A DNA stretch of 64,000 nt from Phaeodactylum tricornutum CCAP 1055/1 (GCF_000150955.2 NC_011672.1:372001-436000); one strand, 5' to 3'; shown: positions 21,423 through 32,954, counted from the stretch's first letter. Notes: generated by a model from the letters alone, not told the origin. Numbers and translations are program-made.

Positions 21423-21700
21423 GACATTGAGAGCCCTCTCCGTGTTTCTGCTGCGTTCTATCGTGGCATCTGATTTTTGTGGGAAGGAAAAAGGTTCGGA
21501 AAGACGTGAAGTCCAAACGGACGAAACGAGAATCCCATCAGAAACAGGGTTTTGCCCCCCTACCCACAGCCTGCGTCAGCCATAGTTTTCTGCGAGTAAA
21601 GACTATCTGCCCTATTCAAATATTGGGTAAAATGATTGTAGCCCCTCCTCAATCTATCCTTTTAAAAACTAGTAAACAAAAGATGATAAAATTTCGTGAA

Positions 21701-23467
21701 CTATTTTTGATCGCCTTTCTCGAACTGAACAGGAGCTGTGCGAGTGGTTCCAGCCCCAGAGACACCACCTTCGGCCCCAGAAAAACCCTTGTCTGGTTGA
21801 AACTTGGAGGTAGCCCCTTGCTGTAACTTGCTGTATTGTTCATCCGCATTATAGGCCGTGTCGCCCCGAGTCGGACGGTAAATGGATGCCGACGACGCCG
21901 CGGCTTGGCGTGCAAACAAAGGCTTGGAATACGCATTGTATTCGTCGTCCGCGCCAAACCCTGAATCCATACCCGCCGATTGGTTGTAAAGACGTGAATC
22001 CACATCGCCTCCCAAGCCACCTGTACCCGTGTGTACCCCCAAAGCAATTTTTTCCGACACGTCACGTTCCTGCTCCAACTTTTGCTTCTTGAGTTCCATA
22101 TTGTTTTCCATACGCATTTCTCGTTCTCTTTCCCGTTTTCGTTCCAAGCGAAGTTTTTCTCGCTGACGCGCGGCCACATCATCCTCCGTATCTCCTTGCG
22201 CAGCTGCCGGGGGAGGATGGTCGATACTTTCTGCATCATCCGATGACGCATCGGAGATGTGCCCTCGGTCGCGTGATGGCTGGGCCGCCGCAGGCATTCC
22301 GCCTCCGCCACCCCGTTCCAGACGCGCTTGGTTCGCCAGCTGCCGAAGCTCATCTTCCCGCTTGTCTTTTTCTTGCAAAGCCAATTTCTTGTGCACTTGC
22401 GCCCGTATGCGTACCTCCTGCCTAGCTTGGCGTTCCGCCACGTACAGGGATTCGGAAAGCGTCGCAAAATTGGTATTGATCGTATGCTCACGCAGGCCTC
22501 GCCCATCCGCCGCCAATCGTTTGTCGAGCGGAATCGTATAGCCTCGGGTATTCTTCCAGTTGGAAATACACGCGGGTACGTTCCATGCCTCGCGTTCTTC
22601 CTTGCTCAATTTGCTAGGTGGTGCGTGCAAGACCGGAACCGGATCTTCGGCCGGTCCAGCCGGAGCTTTAATGTGCTTGTGCTTGGGAGGCATCATGGGA
22701 TCAACCTTGGCTGGCACCATTTGAATAACTCGCTGTGAAGCGGCAGGGTTGTAGCCGGGAGCGTCGGGTCGTGGGGTGTATTTAATAAAGGATGTTTTCG
22801 CTTCCACATTCTGGGACGTTTGGGCGTTGACGATTGCGCTGCCAGAAGGATTGTCCAACGCGGTTTTCTTACCCAATATTGCATCGAGTGCCGCTTGTGT
22901 CCGAGCTGCTTCGGATTGCTCCTCTTCTTCTGTTGGCAACGCAATGTCCTCCGCTTTGGCTGATCCGCCTCGCAAATCCGCGTGTCGCGAATACACAATC
23001 TTATCCGAGTTTGTCCCCCCCTTGACGATCGCATCGTACGATACCTTACCATCTTTATCAATTTCTACATTTACCAGTGCCTTCGATATTGCCTGTGCAC
23101 CGCGAGACGTGCCGCCCGAGGCGTTCGCGTGCTTCGAGTGCCGATGGGGGTTGCCCATGTGACGCGGGTACTGCGCCACGTGAATTTCCGGATACGCTCC
23201 GCCGTCGCCGAAATCGTCCAGTGAACGCGGGACAAACAGCTTGTTTTTACGTCGTTCTTCGGGTGGCATGGTATGGAGCGCGAGCGCGGCCCGGCATCGT
23301 TCGGCGTAGGAGGGAGGAGATGGTTTGCTGGTAGTGGTAGCGGCAGAATCCGGTTGGCGCGAGTGATCAGCCTTCGGGGCTTCCGGACTTTGTTCTGTGG
23401 TGGCTTTGCGGGACACAACAGGCGCTTCCGACATATTGCGGGGAGGGGGGAGAGAAAGAGAAGCCAT
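21701..23467 (-). CDS. SNW-domain splicing factor (SKIP/Prp45 homologue)
   Basis: The 588-residue single-exon protein is the SNW1/SKIP/Prp45 family member, a core spliceosome component that also acts as a transcription coregulator. The N-terminus has PSYAERCRAALALHTMPPEE and the FGDGGAYPEIHVAQYPRHMG block typical of the family. The SNW motif itself (SNWKNTRGYTIPLDKRLAAD) is near residue 305, followed by LREHTINTNFATLSESLYVAE. A long charged helix (REKLRLERKREREREMRMEN) precedes a disordered C-terminus ending in repeated Tyr-containing blocks. The length is close to human SNW1 (536). A nuclear site is expected. Open frames on the opposite strand are shadows. Its own promoter lies toward 23468-24017, shared with the divergent gene. 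Confidence 0.95.
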   Translation of the reverse strand: MASLSLPPPRNMSEAPVVSRKATTEQSPEAPKADHSRQPDSAATTTSKPSPPSYAERCRAALALHTMPPEERRKNKLFVPRSLDDFGDGGAYPEIHVAQYPRHMGNPHRHSKHANASGGTSRGAQAISKALVNVEIDKDGKVSYDAIVKGGTNSDKIVYSRHADLRGGSAKAEDIALPTEEEEQSEAARTQAALDAILGKKTALDNPSGSAIVNAQTSQNVEAKTSFIKYTPRPDAPGYNPAASQRVIQMVPAKVDPMMPPKHKHIKAPAGPAEDPVPVLHAPPSKLSKEEREAWNVPACISNWKNTRGYTIPLDKRLAADGRGLREHTINTNFATLSESLYVAERQARQEVRIRAQVHKKLALQEKDKREDELRQLANQARLERGGGGGMPAAAQPSRDRGHISDASSDDAESIDHPPPAAAQGDTEDDVAARQREKLRLERKREREREMRMENNMELKKQKLEQERDVSEKIALGVHTGTGGLGGDVDSRLYNQSAGMDSGFGADDEYNAYSKPLFARQAAASSASIYRPTRGDTAYNADEQYSKLQQGATSKFQPDKGFSGAEGGVSGAGTTRTAPVQFEKGDQK

Positions 23468-24017
23468 GGTGATAGTGGAAGTGGACGCTTGTGACTCTAA
23501 TTCGCAAACGAAACACCGATGTGCTCACGGGAGTTTGGACTGACAATGGTGTCGCGTTGGTTTCGTGAAGGGCAGTGACTGGTGTTCGAGGAGTGCTACT
23601 GCGTAGAAACTGGGATTCAACCCTTCACGTCTCTCGTGGTCCCTTACATTAGCTCAATAGGCAGGGTCTTCCCAACAGTAAGACATTTATAAATCCTTTT
23701 CTATTGGGCAGAATGTGTCGAATATGAATTTCGTCATTTTCAATTTGTAACTTTTCAATTTAATTTTCAGGTGCATAGATAGGTAGTTCCCGAGAAAAAC
23801 CACATCATCCTTCGAATGGGAGAAAGCGGTCGAAACTTCGCACCATGAGAAACCAACACTACAACAGTGCCTCATCGATTCCAGATCATGACTCTCGTTC
23901 GGTACTGCACTCCGTAGCAACGAAGAATAGACAGTTTTTCCAACACGCCATTTTATCTATTCTTGTTCAGTAACACGGACGCTTGTGCTCCTTCTGCCTT
24001 TTTTTCTGTACTACGGA
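23468..24017. other. Divergent upstream region (SNW1 / MGQ protein)
   Basis: This 550-bp stretch separates two divergent starts and holds the presumed promoters. A plus-strand TTGTTCAG near 23963 could be an acceptor for a 5' leader intron of the next gene. No gene was seen. Confidence 0.4.
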
Positions 24018-24893
24018 ATGGGTCAAGCCGCGTCCCGGGCTGCCCAGCGTCTCGGACACCGCATCGAACAGGCCGCCGTCAAGGAACGCACGCAGGCGGA
24101 GCAAGCCGCCCAGCAACGATCCAAGGCATCCCCTGCTTTCTCGGATCCGCACGCCCTCCACGGAGGATTTACCCGAGGCGAAGGAAACGTAACGTCCGCG
24201 GCGGACCAACGACAACAGCAAGCCATCGCCCAGCGTCCCGGTGCGACCGGGGAGTACCAGGAAATGCGCCAAGATCTCATTCAATTCATCAATGATATGG
24301 GACCGTTGAAGAGAAAGGACCAAATGGAAGAGAAGAAACAACGGAAAACGCGACTACCCAAGAGTCTGAGGGAGCAGCTAGATGAACAGGAAGCCGTTAG
24401 TAAGCGGCCCGTGTCGCAACGTAAGAAAGTGAGCATGCCTTTGGCCGAGAAGGTTGAGGGTTACGAAACGATCAGATCAACTTCTTTTTCTTCGAAAGAA
24501 GAAGTCATCGATCCGAAGGATTTTGGTGGTACGGGAGATGTTCTGGATATTTTTGAGTTGCTGCATTTCAAGCGAGAGAAAGGGTCAACGGACGAAGCAG
24601 TGGACGCGTTTTATCGAAAGCACGTTTCGAGCGAACGCGAGTCCAAATGGGATCACGAGGATCAAGAACGACACAAAACCATGCTTCACAACGTCTTGAA
24701 CTCAATTGAACTACCTATCGTGATGAAGGATACGGACAATTCCATGGTCGGGGCGTGGCCTTCCCGAGTGGAAGAGCTGAAGGAAATAAAACTCGTGGAA
24801 CTGCCTCCATCGCAAGTCAAGCTGGTTCTGCATGACTTGTACGATACTTCGGAAAAGGAGGTGATTGTAGATGTTAAAGAGGCCAAGGCCTGA
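24018..24893 (+). CDS. Uncharacterised, possibly N-myristoylated protein
   Basis: ATG at 24018 gives a 291-residue protein starting MGQAASRAAQRLGHR. Gly2 with Ser at position 6 fits an N-myristoylation signal, and the following residues form an amphipathic, Ala/Arg-rich helix. The frame is open upstream to 23985 but only from a TTG. The middle is charged and probably helical (KDQMEEKKQRKTRLPKSLRE). The second half (about 140-290) looks folded, with DVLDIFELLHFKRE, TDEAVDAFYRKHV and a C-terminal strand-rich LPPSQVKLVLHDLYD. I do not recognise a family. The convergent neighbour ends only about 80 bp away. A peripheral membrane or mitochondrial outer-surface role would fit the N-terminus but is a guess. 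Confidence 0.7.
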   Translation: MGQAASRAAQRLGHRIEQAAVKERTQAEQAAQQRSKASPAFSDPHALHGGFTRGEGNVTSAADQRQQQAIAQRPGATGEYQEMRQDLIQFINDMGPLKRKDQMEEKKQRKTRLPKSLREQLDEQEAVSKRPVSQRKKVSMPLAEKVEGYETIRSTSFSSKEEVIDPKDFGGTGDVLDIFELLHFKREKGSTDEAVDAFYRKHVSSERESKWDHEDQERHKTMLHNVLNSIELPIVMKDTDNSMVGAWPSRVEELKEIKLVELPPSQVKLVLHDLYDTSEKEVIVDVKEAKA

Positions 24894-24974
24894 AATTGAA
24901 CTAGGGCGACACGATCCATTCGCTAAAATTGCAGTATACTACCACACAAGATTTTCTGTTTTATAAAGGTTTCT

Positions 24975-27900
24975 TTAAATTACTACCTGCGTACCGAGAA
25001 CACTAAGCAAAAGACCTGGATATTCATCCAAGAACGGAATAAGACTCGCCTTTGGAAACACTAGAACCACGCAACCGCGTTTCCCAGCGGTCAACGTTGA
25101 ACTGTGCATAACATGGTGGTCTCCTTCTCGCTCATGAATAACCAGATCAGTCATGTTCTCCAAGAGATCGTAGTCCGCTCCCTCAGGTTTGTCTCCAAAA
25201 CCATACGCCGATCCGTAGTCGTCGCTCACTTCCGAAACACCTTCCGAAGACAAGAGACCAGCAACCATTTTCGAGACGTCCCCCAGGAAGTGACCTCGAC
25301 TGAACACCAAGCCACCGGTAAATGCTCGACGACTATATAGCCGTCCTAGAACCTTGTTCGCAAAGCGTGCCCTCGACGATCGTCGTCGGATGATGGAGTT
25401 GCGCTTGGATCTTAAGCCCGCGTCAGCATCGTCGGTGAAGGTGTAATCGACTTGCCCTTCACTTTCGTTGTCACAGCTGTCCATGTCATTTAAAGAGTCG
25501 TCGGTCGAAATATTCGAGACGACAGAACCTTCCCGAGAGCCTTCCTTCAATAAGTAATCTGCTCGTTTTTGCAAACCTCTGCTAAGTTTGGCATAATCGT
25601 GAGCATCGGTGAACGGAGTATCATTGCTTACAGAACGGTTGAAGACATGGTCAAACTGTACAACTTTCTGATCGTCGTGCTCAGCCGACGACATAGATGA
25701 TTCGTCGCCACCAAGTGAGTCCGCCTGACGTACACCGAGCTCCCTCATAACTTTTTGCGCATCAGCTCTCATCGATTCCGATACACTCAAATCGCCCATT
25801 CTGTCATGCTCGACGATATCCTTCGCTTGAACAGCCGCCGAACCTGCATTGCGGCGCTTTGGGACAAAAGAAGCAGTTCCAGAAACCATAATGAAGGCTC
25901 GGTCAACCGGAGCACCTGATCGCCACAAACGTTCGCCAGGTTGAAAACAAATGGGACCTTCTGCCAAGCTCTCGAGGTGTCTCTTCTGGACTGCACTTAA
26001 TTTTCGTAGAGCAGAGTTGCCATTTAATAACTCCAATACATTCAAGCTTCGGACCGCCTCTTGGTAAAGTTCATCAGTCGCAGTAGAGCCGTTTTCGAAG
26101 CTCGTTTCTCTCTTTGCCCTGCCCTGTTGGGCTTTCCGATCGAGATACTTACGGTACAAAGGCGAACCACTCTTTAGGATAGTTTGAAGACTCGAAAATT
26201 CAACTGTTATGACCTTCACTCCCTCCGTGGAAAGCGCTACAACGTCGTGATTGTCGCTAGTATCACTTTCCCCACTCAAAAGAAGGTCCGGCTGCAGCGC
26301 GACCGGACCTGTCCAGTCACCGGCGTGCCATACCGCCTTAGGGATCTCCTTACCTTCCGCGATCATTTTCAAGGTGCCGCCCGTATTTCTTGGATTGCCT
26401 CCTTGACTAATTTTCTCCGTACAAGTACCTTCCCAAACGACACACAAGAGCTGGCTACGTCGAGTAGAGGGTACAACGACAGCACCAGGGGCATAGGCAT
26501 CTACCTTCGCTGTTTCAAGCACTTCCATGGTAAATGCATAGGAGAGGCTGTAGAGAAAAGAGGTAGGTGTCAGAGGCCGAGCGTTATCTTTTTGTCACTT
26601 TTGTTAGAATGCCTCACCTTGAAAGAAAAGGCACCGCACTCAGTAGGTTCAATATAAACCACGCATCGGTACTCGAAGCAGGCCTCATTGAAACAAGCGG
26701 AACTGACTGGGGATCGTGACTTAAGCATGAAGCGCTTCTCACTTGTCTTTCTTTTGCGCCAATAAAATCAAGGTTCTGGAACGAATTCATCATTGTACGG
26801 GGCTCGCTTTGAACAGTTAACCTACTAGGTACATTTGCATTTGCTACAGCAGCTTCCTCTGATATGCTTTCGTACTCGCTGTGGCCGTTCCATATGTACT
26901 CGCCATCCCTACAAGAATCTGATGAAGCACTATGCCGGCTCCCCCGGCGGACATGGTCGTCAGATTGGTTCGCTATCTGATCCAAGCGAATAGTCCCCGC
27001 TGTTCCCGTTGGAGCAACACGAAGCTCGCATCCAGCAGGCAAAGCGGACGTGTGGACAACATAAAGCCGTTTCTTTACCTCCTTAGGAAGCTGAAGCAAA
27101 ACCTCAAGTGGCGTGTGAATCGGAGGTGCACCGGCTTCGTGTAACAAAAGGTCCGTGTCCTGCAACGGAAGATTTCTGAGATCGTCAGCACGTGCTTTCG
27201 ATAAAATACCTGTTTCTTGAAGCTTGTCTATCGCAGGGGGACTGTTGAAATGATCCCCGGTAAAAACCATTGATCGCCCCCTCCATTCGACTCGAAACCC
27301 TACACAAGGAATTGTGTGAAGTGTGTACGTAAAATAAAACGTAGCTCCTTGAAAACGAAGTGCTTCACCAATGATTGCTGGCTTGTAGCGATGGCTATGC
27401 CGGAGAAGAGCAGGACTAAGGGCGGACAGAGCCGCGTATTTGCGAATGAAACTTTTGTAGATTGTTGGTGTAGTTATCACCACGACTGGCGATCCTGTCA
27501 GAACTTTTTGAAAGGCTCCTGCATCGTGATCTGCGTGACAGTGGGTGAGAATGATGCCCACAATAGTTCGTGGACGAATTCCTTCTCTTTCCAATGTAGC
27601 AGACGAGTAAGGAGGAGGATCTATCATCACTCCTCGCCCATTGATCCATAACACGTATCCAGAAACAGAACCGCTCTTGTCGAAGCCGTGAGAATTGCCA
27701 AGAACAGTCACTCCGAAAGAAGGCGGATGAAACGAAGGCGGAGGCAGGATTCTTTCCGGCTCGTTCAACCATCTTTCTAGATCTGCTGAAGAGGAAAGAT
27801 CCCTTTCTTCTGCAAATGATTTGCTTTTGCGACAATTTGGCCCGACATCATCCAATATCGAATGACCGCCAAAGCCATCGACGCTCATTAATTCCGAGAC

Positions 27901-29333
27901 CTTGACATGCCCAGAAAACCGAGCTTTTCCAATGATTTTGTTATTTTCATCAACATCATGAATGATGTATTCAGTTCCGCCAGGCATCTTAAATATTTCG
28001 ACGCGGGGGACACTTCGTTCCTTGATTTGATCCACAGTTGCAGACGTCGGCCAAACCGTGGAGACATCGCCTATGATCGCAACAAGAGAAATGAAACTGA
28101 GACGAGGACTCTTTGCACAACATGCGACGTATGAACGACTCAGGACTTACCCATAAAACGAGCCTGGGAATATGTCCAGGGAGTGGCTTGCTCCCTGGAT
28201 TCGACTGCTTGCAAGTCCTTCGGAACTTCTTCTTCCGCGTCACTCTCAGCACCGCAATCTTCGTCTTCGCTCTTGCAACCATCACCTTGTTCCTCGACTT
28301 TCCCTTCTGCGTTGGGAGGAACACCAAGACCTTCGTGCCCGTCCGATCGCATCTCAAAGTGTCGAAATTCCAGGAGCGTCTCAATTACTAGCTCATTCCC
28401 GTCTGGCATGATTCGAAAGTGTTTCAATTCCTTGGTAAAGTTCGGAATAGCATTCCTAGGGAAATCCTTAGCAAAATCTTCCGCTTCGAACGCCAAGGGG
28501 TCTTCTTCCCGGCGGAACTGTGCCGGTCCAAGCAGTGTCTCACTGAAGACTTTCCGTATATTGTCTTCGGCGTCTTCTGAATCCACGACTAGTGTACAGC
28601 GTTTCTTGTAAACAAAAAAATTAAAGTAAGCCGGGAACTCAAATTCCGCCAAATTGACTCCCAATGCAGGCCCCATTTCACGACAAAAGCGCTCTACAGG
28701 CACAATGTATACCTGAGGGACCGGTATACCCAGCTGCATACTGTCCTTGATGGTCTCGGGGGGCAAGCCGAACTAAAGAGCAAATCAGCATGGTAGTGTG
28801 AGTAAAATTTGTCAGGATCAGCATCAGCGGCAATCCATGTAGCCTTGTTCCCTACTTACCTGTACTCGACCGACAGCTTTGGTGTCTATGCTAAGTCCTC
28901 CACGAGGTAGCTTGGTTTGATCCAATAGCGGTATCAAGTCGTACGAGCTCCTACCTGCGGGCGTGTCTTGATGATGGTCAGCGGTACGAACGGGATCATT
29001 CTCTTCCACCAGCGGCGGTTTCGTCTCATGTTGGCCGCTCATAGCCTGCTTCGGACGATTTGTGTTCGGTCGGTTGCGATTTTCGTTGACGTGAGGAAGT
29101 GCTGATTTTTTCAAGCTCGGCGCGGGCGGTTCCATCAGTTGTGCCTGTGGTTCTAAACCGTGGCCGGGTGCCGTCGATGAAAGGTCAATGGCCGCTTCCA
29201 AGCTTTCTTCCTCGACACGCGCATTCACGCTACTATTATCGCTTTCGTGTCGCTCAGCCTGCAAAAGTGATGCACTCGTATTTCCCGATTCCTTCTTATT
29301 CTTCTTTTGAAAGATCTTCTTCACGGACTTCAT
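24975..29333 (-). CDS. MBL-fold plus cyclic-nucleotide-binding protein, GbpA/GbpB-like, four exons
   Basis: Exons 29333-28860, 28772-28151, 28070-26618 and 26547-24975 join in frame across introns of 87, 80 and 70 bp, giving 1,373 residues. Order: a disordered Lys-rich N-terminus; an unfamiliar alpha/beta region (about 160-360); a metallo-beta-lactamase fold with HCHADHD (about 542-548) plus later TLHTIP, FTGDHF and LLHEAG metal-site motifs; then two cyclic-nucleotide-binding-like modules. The first spans the exon 3/4 junction (LLSAVPFLSSLSYAFTMEVLETAK). The second starts at LRKLSAVQKRHLESLAEGPICFQPGERLW and is split by a long acidic insertion before the LVFSRGHFLGDV block. MBL fused to two nucleotide-binding domains is the architecture of Dictyostelium GbpA and GbpB, cGMP- and cAMP-stimulated phosphodiesterases. 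Activity here is inferred; the phosphate-cassette arginines are hard to place, so ligand binding is uncertain. Confidence 0.85.
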
Positions 29334-30207
29334 CAGAGCAGATAGAAATGCTCCGATGGCCGTAATGGATTGTTACTTTTGGAAACGGAATGACACTGCG
29401 ACAGGTATGACCACAGTAGTGACCCAGCGAAAACGAGAAAAAACCCTTCGATTCCCAAGCTAATTGTGAAATAGGGGTCGACCAGCAAAGAAAATCAGGC
29501 CTGTTCCTCCTATCGGCACCTCGACGAAAAGCACCTTTGCGACACAGGTAAACACGTTCCGTCGACCAACGGCCACGATTTTAGAGTAGAGGCCTGGCCC
29601 AATTTGAGAATGATGGAATGCGGAGGGTGAAATTGGTTTTGTATCTCCGTTCACAGTTAGCCAACACTGCCACCACGTCTACCGACGGGACAAGCTTTTT
29701 CGTTTCAAGCTGTGAAGTCTTCGATGAAGGAGACATTCTGGAATTAAGTAAGTCAGAGTAAGTGTTTTAGTAGAATTGATCTTTGAGATTCTCAATATCT
29801 ACAGTGAATGTTAATTAAAATATTTGGTGATAATTGTAGACATAAATGTAAGTCCTGACCGATAGAACCTCCAAAACTGCACAGGGGGACCGATTATGTA
29901 AGGTGGTATGTTATGGTAGTGCCCGTAACTGTTGAGAGTCACAGAGAGCACACTAGCCCATTTGGTAGTCATGGCATTATTTGAACTGTGTGAAAATGAT
30001 GAGGACACGACTGCCACAAGCGGAAGCAATCGAAGGCCCTTTCATTGATCGTCGAGACTATGAGATGTTTGCGTGGTGTATTAGTGTATAATTGAAATAG
30101 CAACGAAAGGGATAATTCTATGCTTCCTCTCCAAAGCTTCTTTATCAAGGAATCAGACAACCATCTATGGAAGCAGCATATAGAGCTTTCATTCATGAAC
30201 TTTCGCG
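29334..30207. other. Divergent upstream region, 870 bp
   Basis: This region lies between the start of the MBL/CNB gene and the start of the next plus-strand gene. It is AT-rich from 29740 onward. A TCACAGTTA variant of the recurrent upstream motif lies near 29651. Only short frames without domains are present. Confidence 0.4.
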
Positions 30208-31686
30208 ATGAAACAACTTTTTTTGGTTATTCTCGTCACATCCACGAATTTGCTCATCACACGTGTTTCGGGATTTGTTTCCTGTGTATCACGGCAACAG
30301 CAAACCGATGCCTCGCCGAGAAATTGGAAATGCGCTCTGCAAACGTCATCGAACTCGGAGGAAGCCGAACGTGAGGTGGACGAGAACGTTTATCAGAGCA
30401 TCGACATAGATGCAGTTTCAGACGCCGAGGCTCTATTGGCAGTTAGGGCATATTTGCAGCGCAAAAATAGACTAGGTTCTTGGTCAAAGTATGAAGAACG
30501 GAAGCGGCAGGCCAGACAGTCCATTTCGTCCATGCAGAATGCTTCTTCTAGGTCTGTGGACGAGGCTGGGTTCTTTTGGGAAGACCCAGCGCAGCTCCGA
30601 TATCTTTACCATGACTCTGAAGCGAGCAAAACTATTTCTAGTCGACATGACGACAGCGAGGCAGACCTTTCAGAAACGGAAGAGACAGACGAAACACTCG
30701 TCCTCCCAGTTGACGGTGAGGCGAAATCACGTACCGACACCGAGTTACTGGATTTCCCCATGGATGAAGAAGATTTTGACGCAGACGCTACAGCCGACTC
30801 TTTTTTTGATCACGGACCTTCGGATTCCAGAATACGGCGCTCGAAAGCTGCTCGAAAAACGTGGTCCAATCCGGATTGGCGCAAAATGTGGTACGAAAGA
30901 CGGTGGGGAGAACGCCGCCGGCAGCGTGTTCCGGGAAAGCAAGAACAAAAGATAATGGAAGACAGAGTTCGTACCTTCAACCCAGATCAATTGCTTGGCA
31001 GCGAGGCTTTGTCGTCGCTAACGGAAGGTGAAATAGCGGACGCAATCTGCAGCTACGTGGGGGCCAATCGCAAACGCTCTTTTTCTCGCCAGATATCTTT
31101 ACAGGAACGGAAAGCCGCTTTGCAGAAGCCCCCTCCTATCCAAGCGTTGCCTAGAGACTATCTTCTCCAACAGGACCCAGCAGTCCTGATAGAAAACCGA
31201 CGGAAACGAGCAAGACGTGCCTCTCAGGCGTATCAAAAGCGACTAGACAACGAATCATTTCAAAGAGATGGCCAGCGGCGACGACAAGCATCAGCCAAGC
31301 GAGCCGCGGATGGAAAAGCGTCAGCACGGACTATATCGCAAGCTCGAACGCCAGACGCTGCTCTCCAACGGATTACGGCCGATTTGGACGATGAGCGCAT
31401 ACCTGCTATACTCGATGTTGAGCTTATTTTAGAGCCCATTCGTCTTGGCCGGCGAAAGAACGTTTTACGTCGAATTCTTAGTGTTTGTTTCGACTTGCGG
31501 GGGAAATGTGTACCAGATGAAAGCACTTTGGAAGAGTGGAACAACGCAAAAGAAGACACTGCCGAAAGTGTCGAACCTTACGGCTTTGTCTTTGCGACGA
31601 GCTGCTCAATCGACCATCTCGGCAAGTTTGTCCTGTACTGTGTCCAAAAGGCACACCGAGAATTACCCTTCTTTGTGCGCAAGTGA
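30208..31686 (+). CDS. Uncharacterised plastid-type preprotein
   Basis: The 492-residue, intronless protein begins with a clear signal peptide (MKQLFLVILVTSTNLLITRV) followed by SGFVSC. Phe after the cleavage site is the diatom plastid-import rule. The mature part is highly charged and mostly helical: DAEALLAVRAYLQRKNRLGSW, acidic linkers, an RKTWSNPDWRKMWYERRWGE aromatic-basic block (about 215-235), then LSSLTEGEIADAICSYVGAN, and Arg/Gln-rich coiled regions. The last 90 residues look folded (LIL EPIRLGRRKNVLRRIL and a Cys-containing end). The basic, aromatic middle could bind nucleic acid, but no known domain was identified. Overlapping open frames on both strands are shadows. Confidence 0.7.
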   Translation: MKQLFLVILVTSTNLLITRVSGFVSCVSRQQQTDASPRNWKCALQTSSNSEEAEREVDENVYQSIDIDAVSDAEALLAVRAYLQRKNRLGSWSKYEERKRQARQSISSMQNASSRSVDEAGFFWEDPAQLRYLYHDSEASKTISSRHDDSEADLSETEETDETLVLPVDGEAKSRTDTELLDFPMDEEDFDADATADSFFDHGPSDSRIRRSKAARKTWSNPDWRKMWYERRWGERRRQRVPGKQEQKIMEDRVRTFNPDQLLGSEALSSLTEGEIADAICSYVGANRKRSFSRQISLQERKAALQKPPPIQALPRDYLLQQDPAVLIENRRKRARRASQAYQKRLDNESFQRDGQRRRQASAKRAADGKASARTISQARTPDAALQRITADLDDERIPAILDVELILEPIRLGRRKNVLRRILSVCFDLRGKCVPDESTLEEWNNAKEDTAESVEPYGFVFATSCSIDHLGKFVLYCVQKAHRELPFFVRK

Positions 31687-31962
31687 TTTTTTGCAGAGTG
31701 GCTCAAAAGATACCCATGGAGTGATTATTCTTCCTTGACTGAAACCAGCAAGAGAGGTTCTGGCTTTTACAAGCTACATGCACGGTTTGTGTTAAGTTCA
31801 TTCTCTCGCCTTGCTGGAAGCAAATGTATCTCAGTTTATCAATACTCTATTGATTTTCACTTCTACACTACTTCACACGAGTCTTTCTCATTTCCTTCAC
31901 TTTTTATTCGGCCAGTGCTTCTGCTTGTTGTTCGGATCAAATAACAGACACGAATAATTTGT

Positions 31963-32954
31963 CTACTGCGATGCCACTGCTCCGAAATTGGTTCCCAGAA
32001 TTTCGCTTGTCTTGGCAATTTTATACGACATTGCCTTTTCCCATTTGTCACGGACACGCTTGTATAGATGTAGTGCTGCCATGGCGTCTTCGTACGGACT
32101 GTGTGGGATACCTGGTTCCTGGATAGTCTTTCGCAACTTGTCCGCACACAAATCCTTGAGTTTGCGGGGCCAGAGGACGCCATCTTCGAATCGAATTTTC
32201 ATAAAGGGCTCGTACTTGGCCGTGTCTCGCGTTTGTTGCCAAGGATGACGCAGAGAGAGAGCGGCCAGGTCGTTTTTCAAACCGTGGCCGACCAGAACGC
32301 GATCACGTAGCAGGTTCTTTACTTCTTGGCGGCATGACTCCAAGTCGCCAGCATGTGCAAGATCAGCCTCGGTGATCCCGGAAACAAACGTGCGATAGTC
32401 CGTGACGGTTTGTTCGGGTCGAATTATGCGATCCAACAGCACATTTCCGTGCCAGTTGACCAGGACAACGCGAGCCAAGGCGGATTTGGTACCAAGCGCA
32501 CCCACACCCACCATTTCACAGTCCATGGCGACATACTGGGCTTGTTCTTCCTTAGTGAGATCCAGCGGGATAGGCTTGCGTGGGGAAATTGAATTGCCGC
32601 CACTTTTGCGTGACCGGTTACGACGGCGCCGACGCGAGGGTTTGGTCGGCGCGTCACAACGGTCCGGTTTGGTTGTTGTATGCTGGTGGGTCGAAATTGT
32701 CGACGAAAAAGAAGTCAGACTTGCCAAGCTTTCGGAATCATCCGAGGCGCTGCTACCGGATCGAGGACGCGGAGTTGTAGAAGTGGGTGTCGTCGTTATC
32801 GATGAAGTGCCGGAGTTTGTCGAAACCGGAGAAGAAAGCTATGCAGTGCAAGAGTTGGACAGAAAATGACCAGTGAGTACAAAAAATGCTGTTGAAAGAC
32901 TGACACTTGCAAAGAAGACGGCTAGTCTCTACTAACCTTGGGAGGAATAGCCAT
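31963..32954 (-). CDS. REXO4-type 3'-5' RNA exonuclease, two exons
   Basis: A tiny first exon (32954-32937, MAIPPK) joins across a 98-bp intron (GTTAGT..GCATAG) to 32838-31963, giving 297 residues. The catalytic DEDDh set is complete: YVAMDCEMVGVG (first Asp and Glu), VLVGHGLKNDLAAL (second Asp) and HSPYEDAMAAL (His and last Asp). This wording is typical of REXO4/Rex4, a nucleolar exonuclease in rRNA processing and a relative of ISG20. The N-terminus is Ser/Thr-rich and then strongly basic (PSRRRRRNRSRKSGG), fitting nucleolar targeting. Without the small exon the main frame begins only at a TTG, which supports the two-exon model. Confidence 0.9.
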
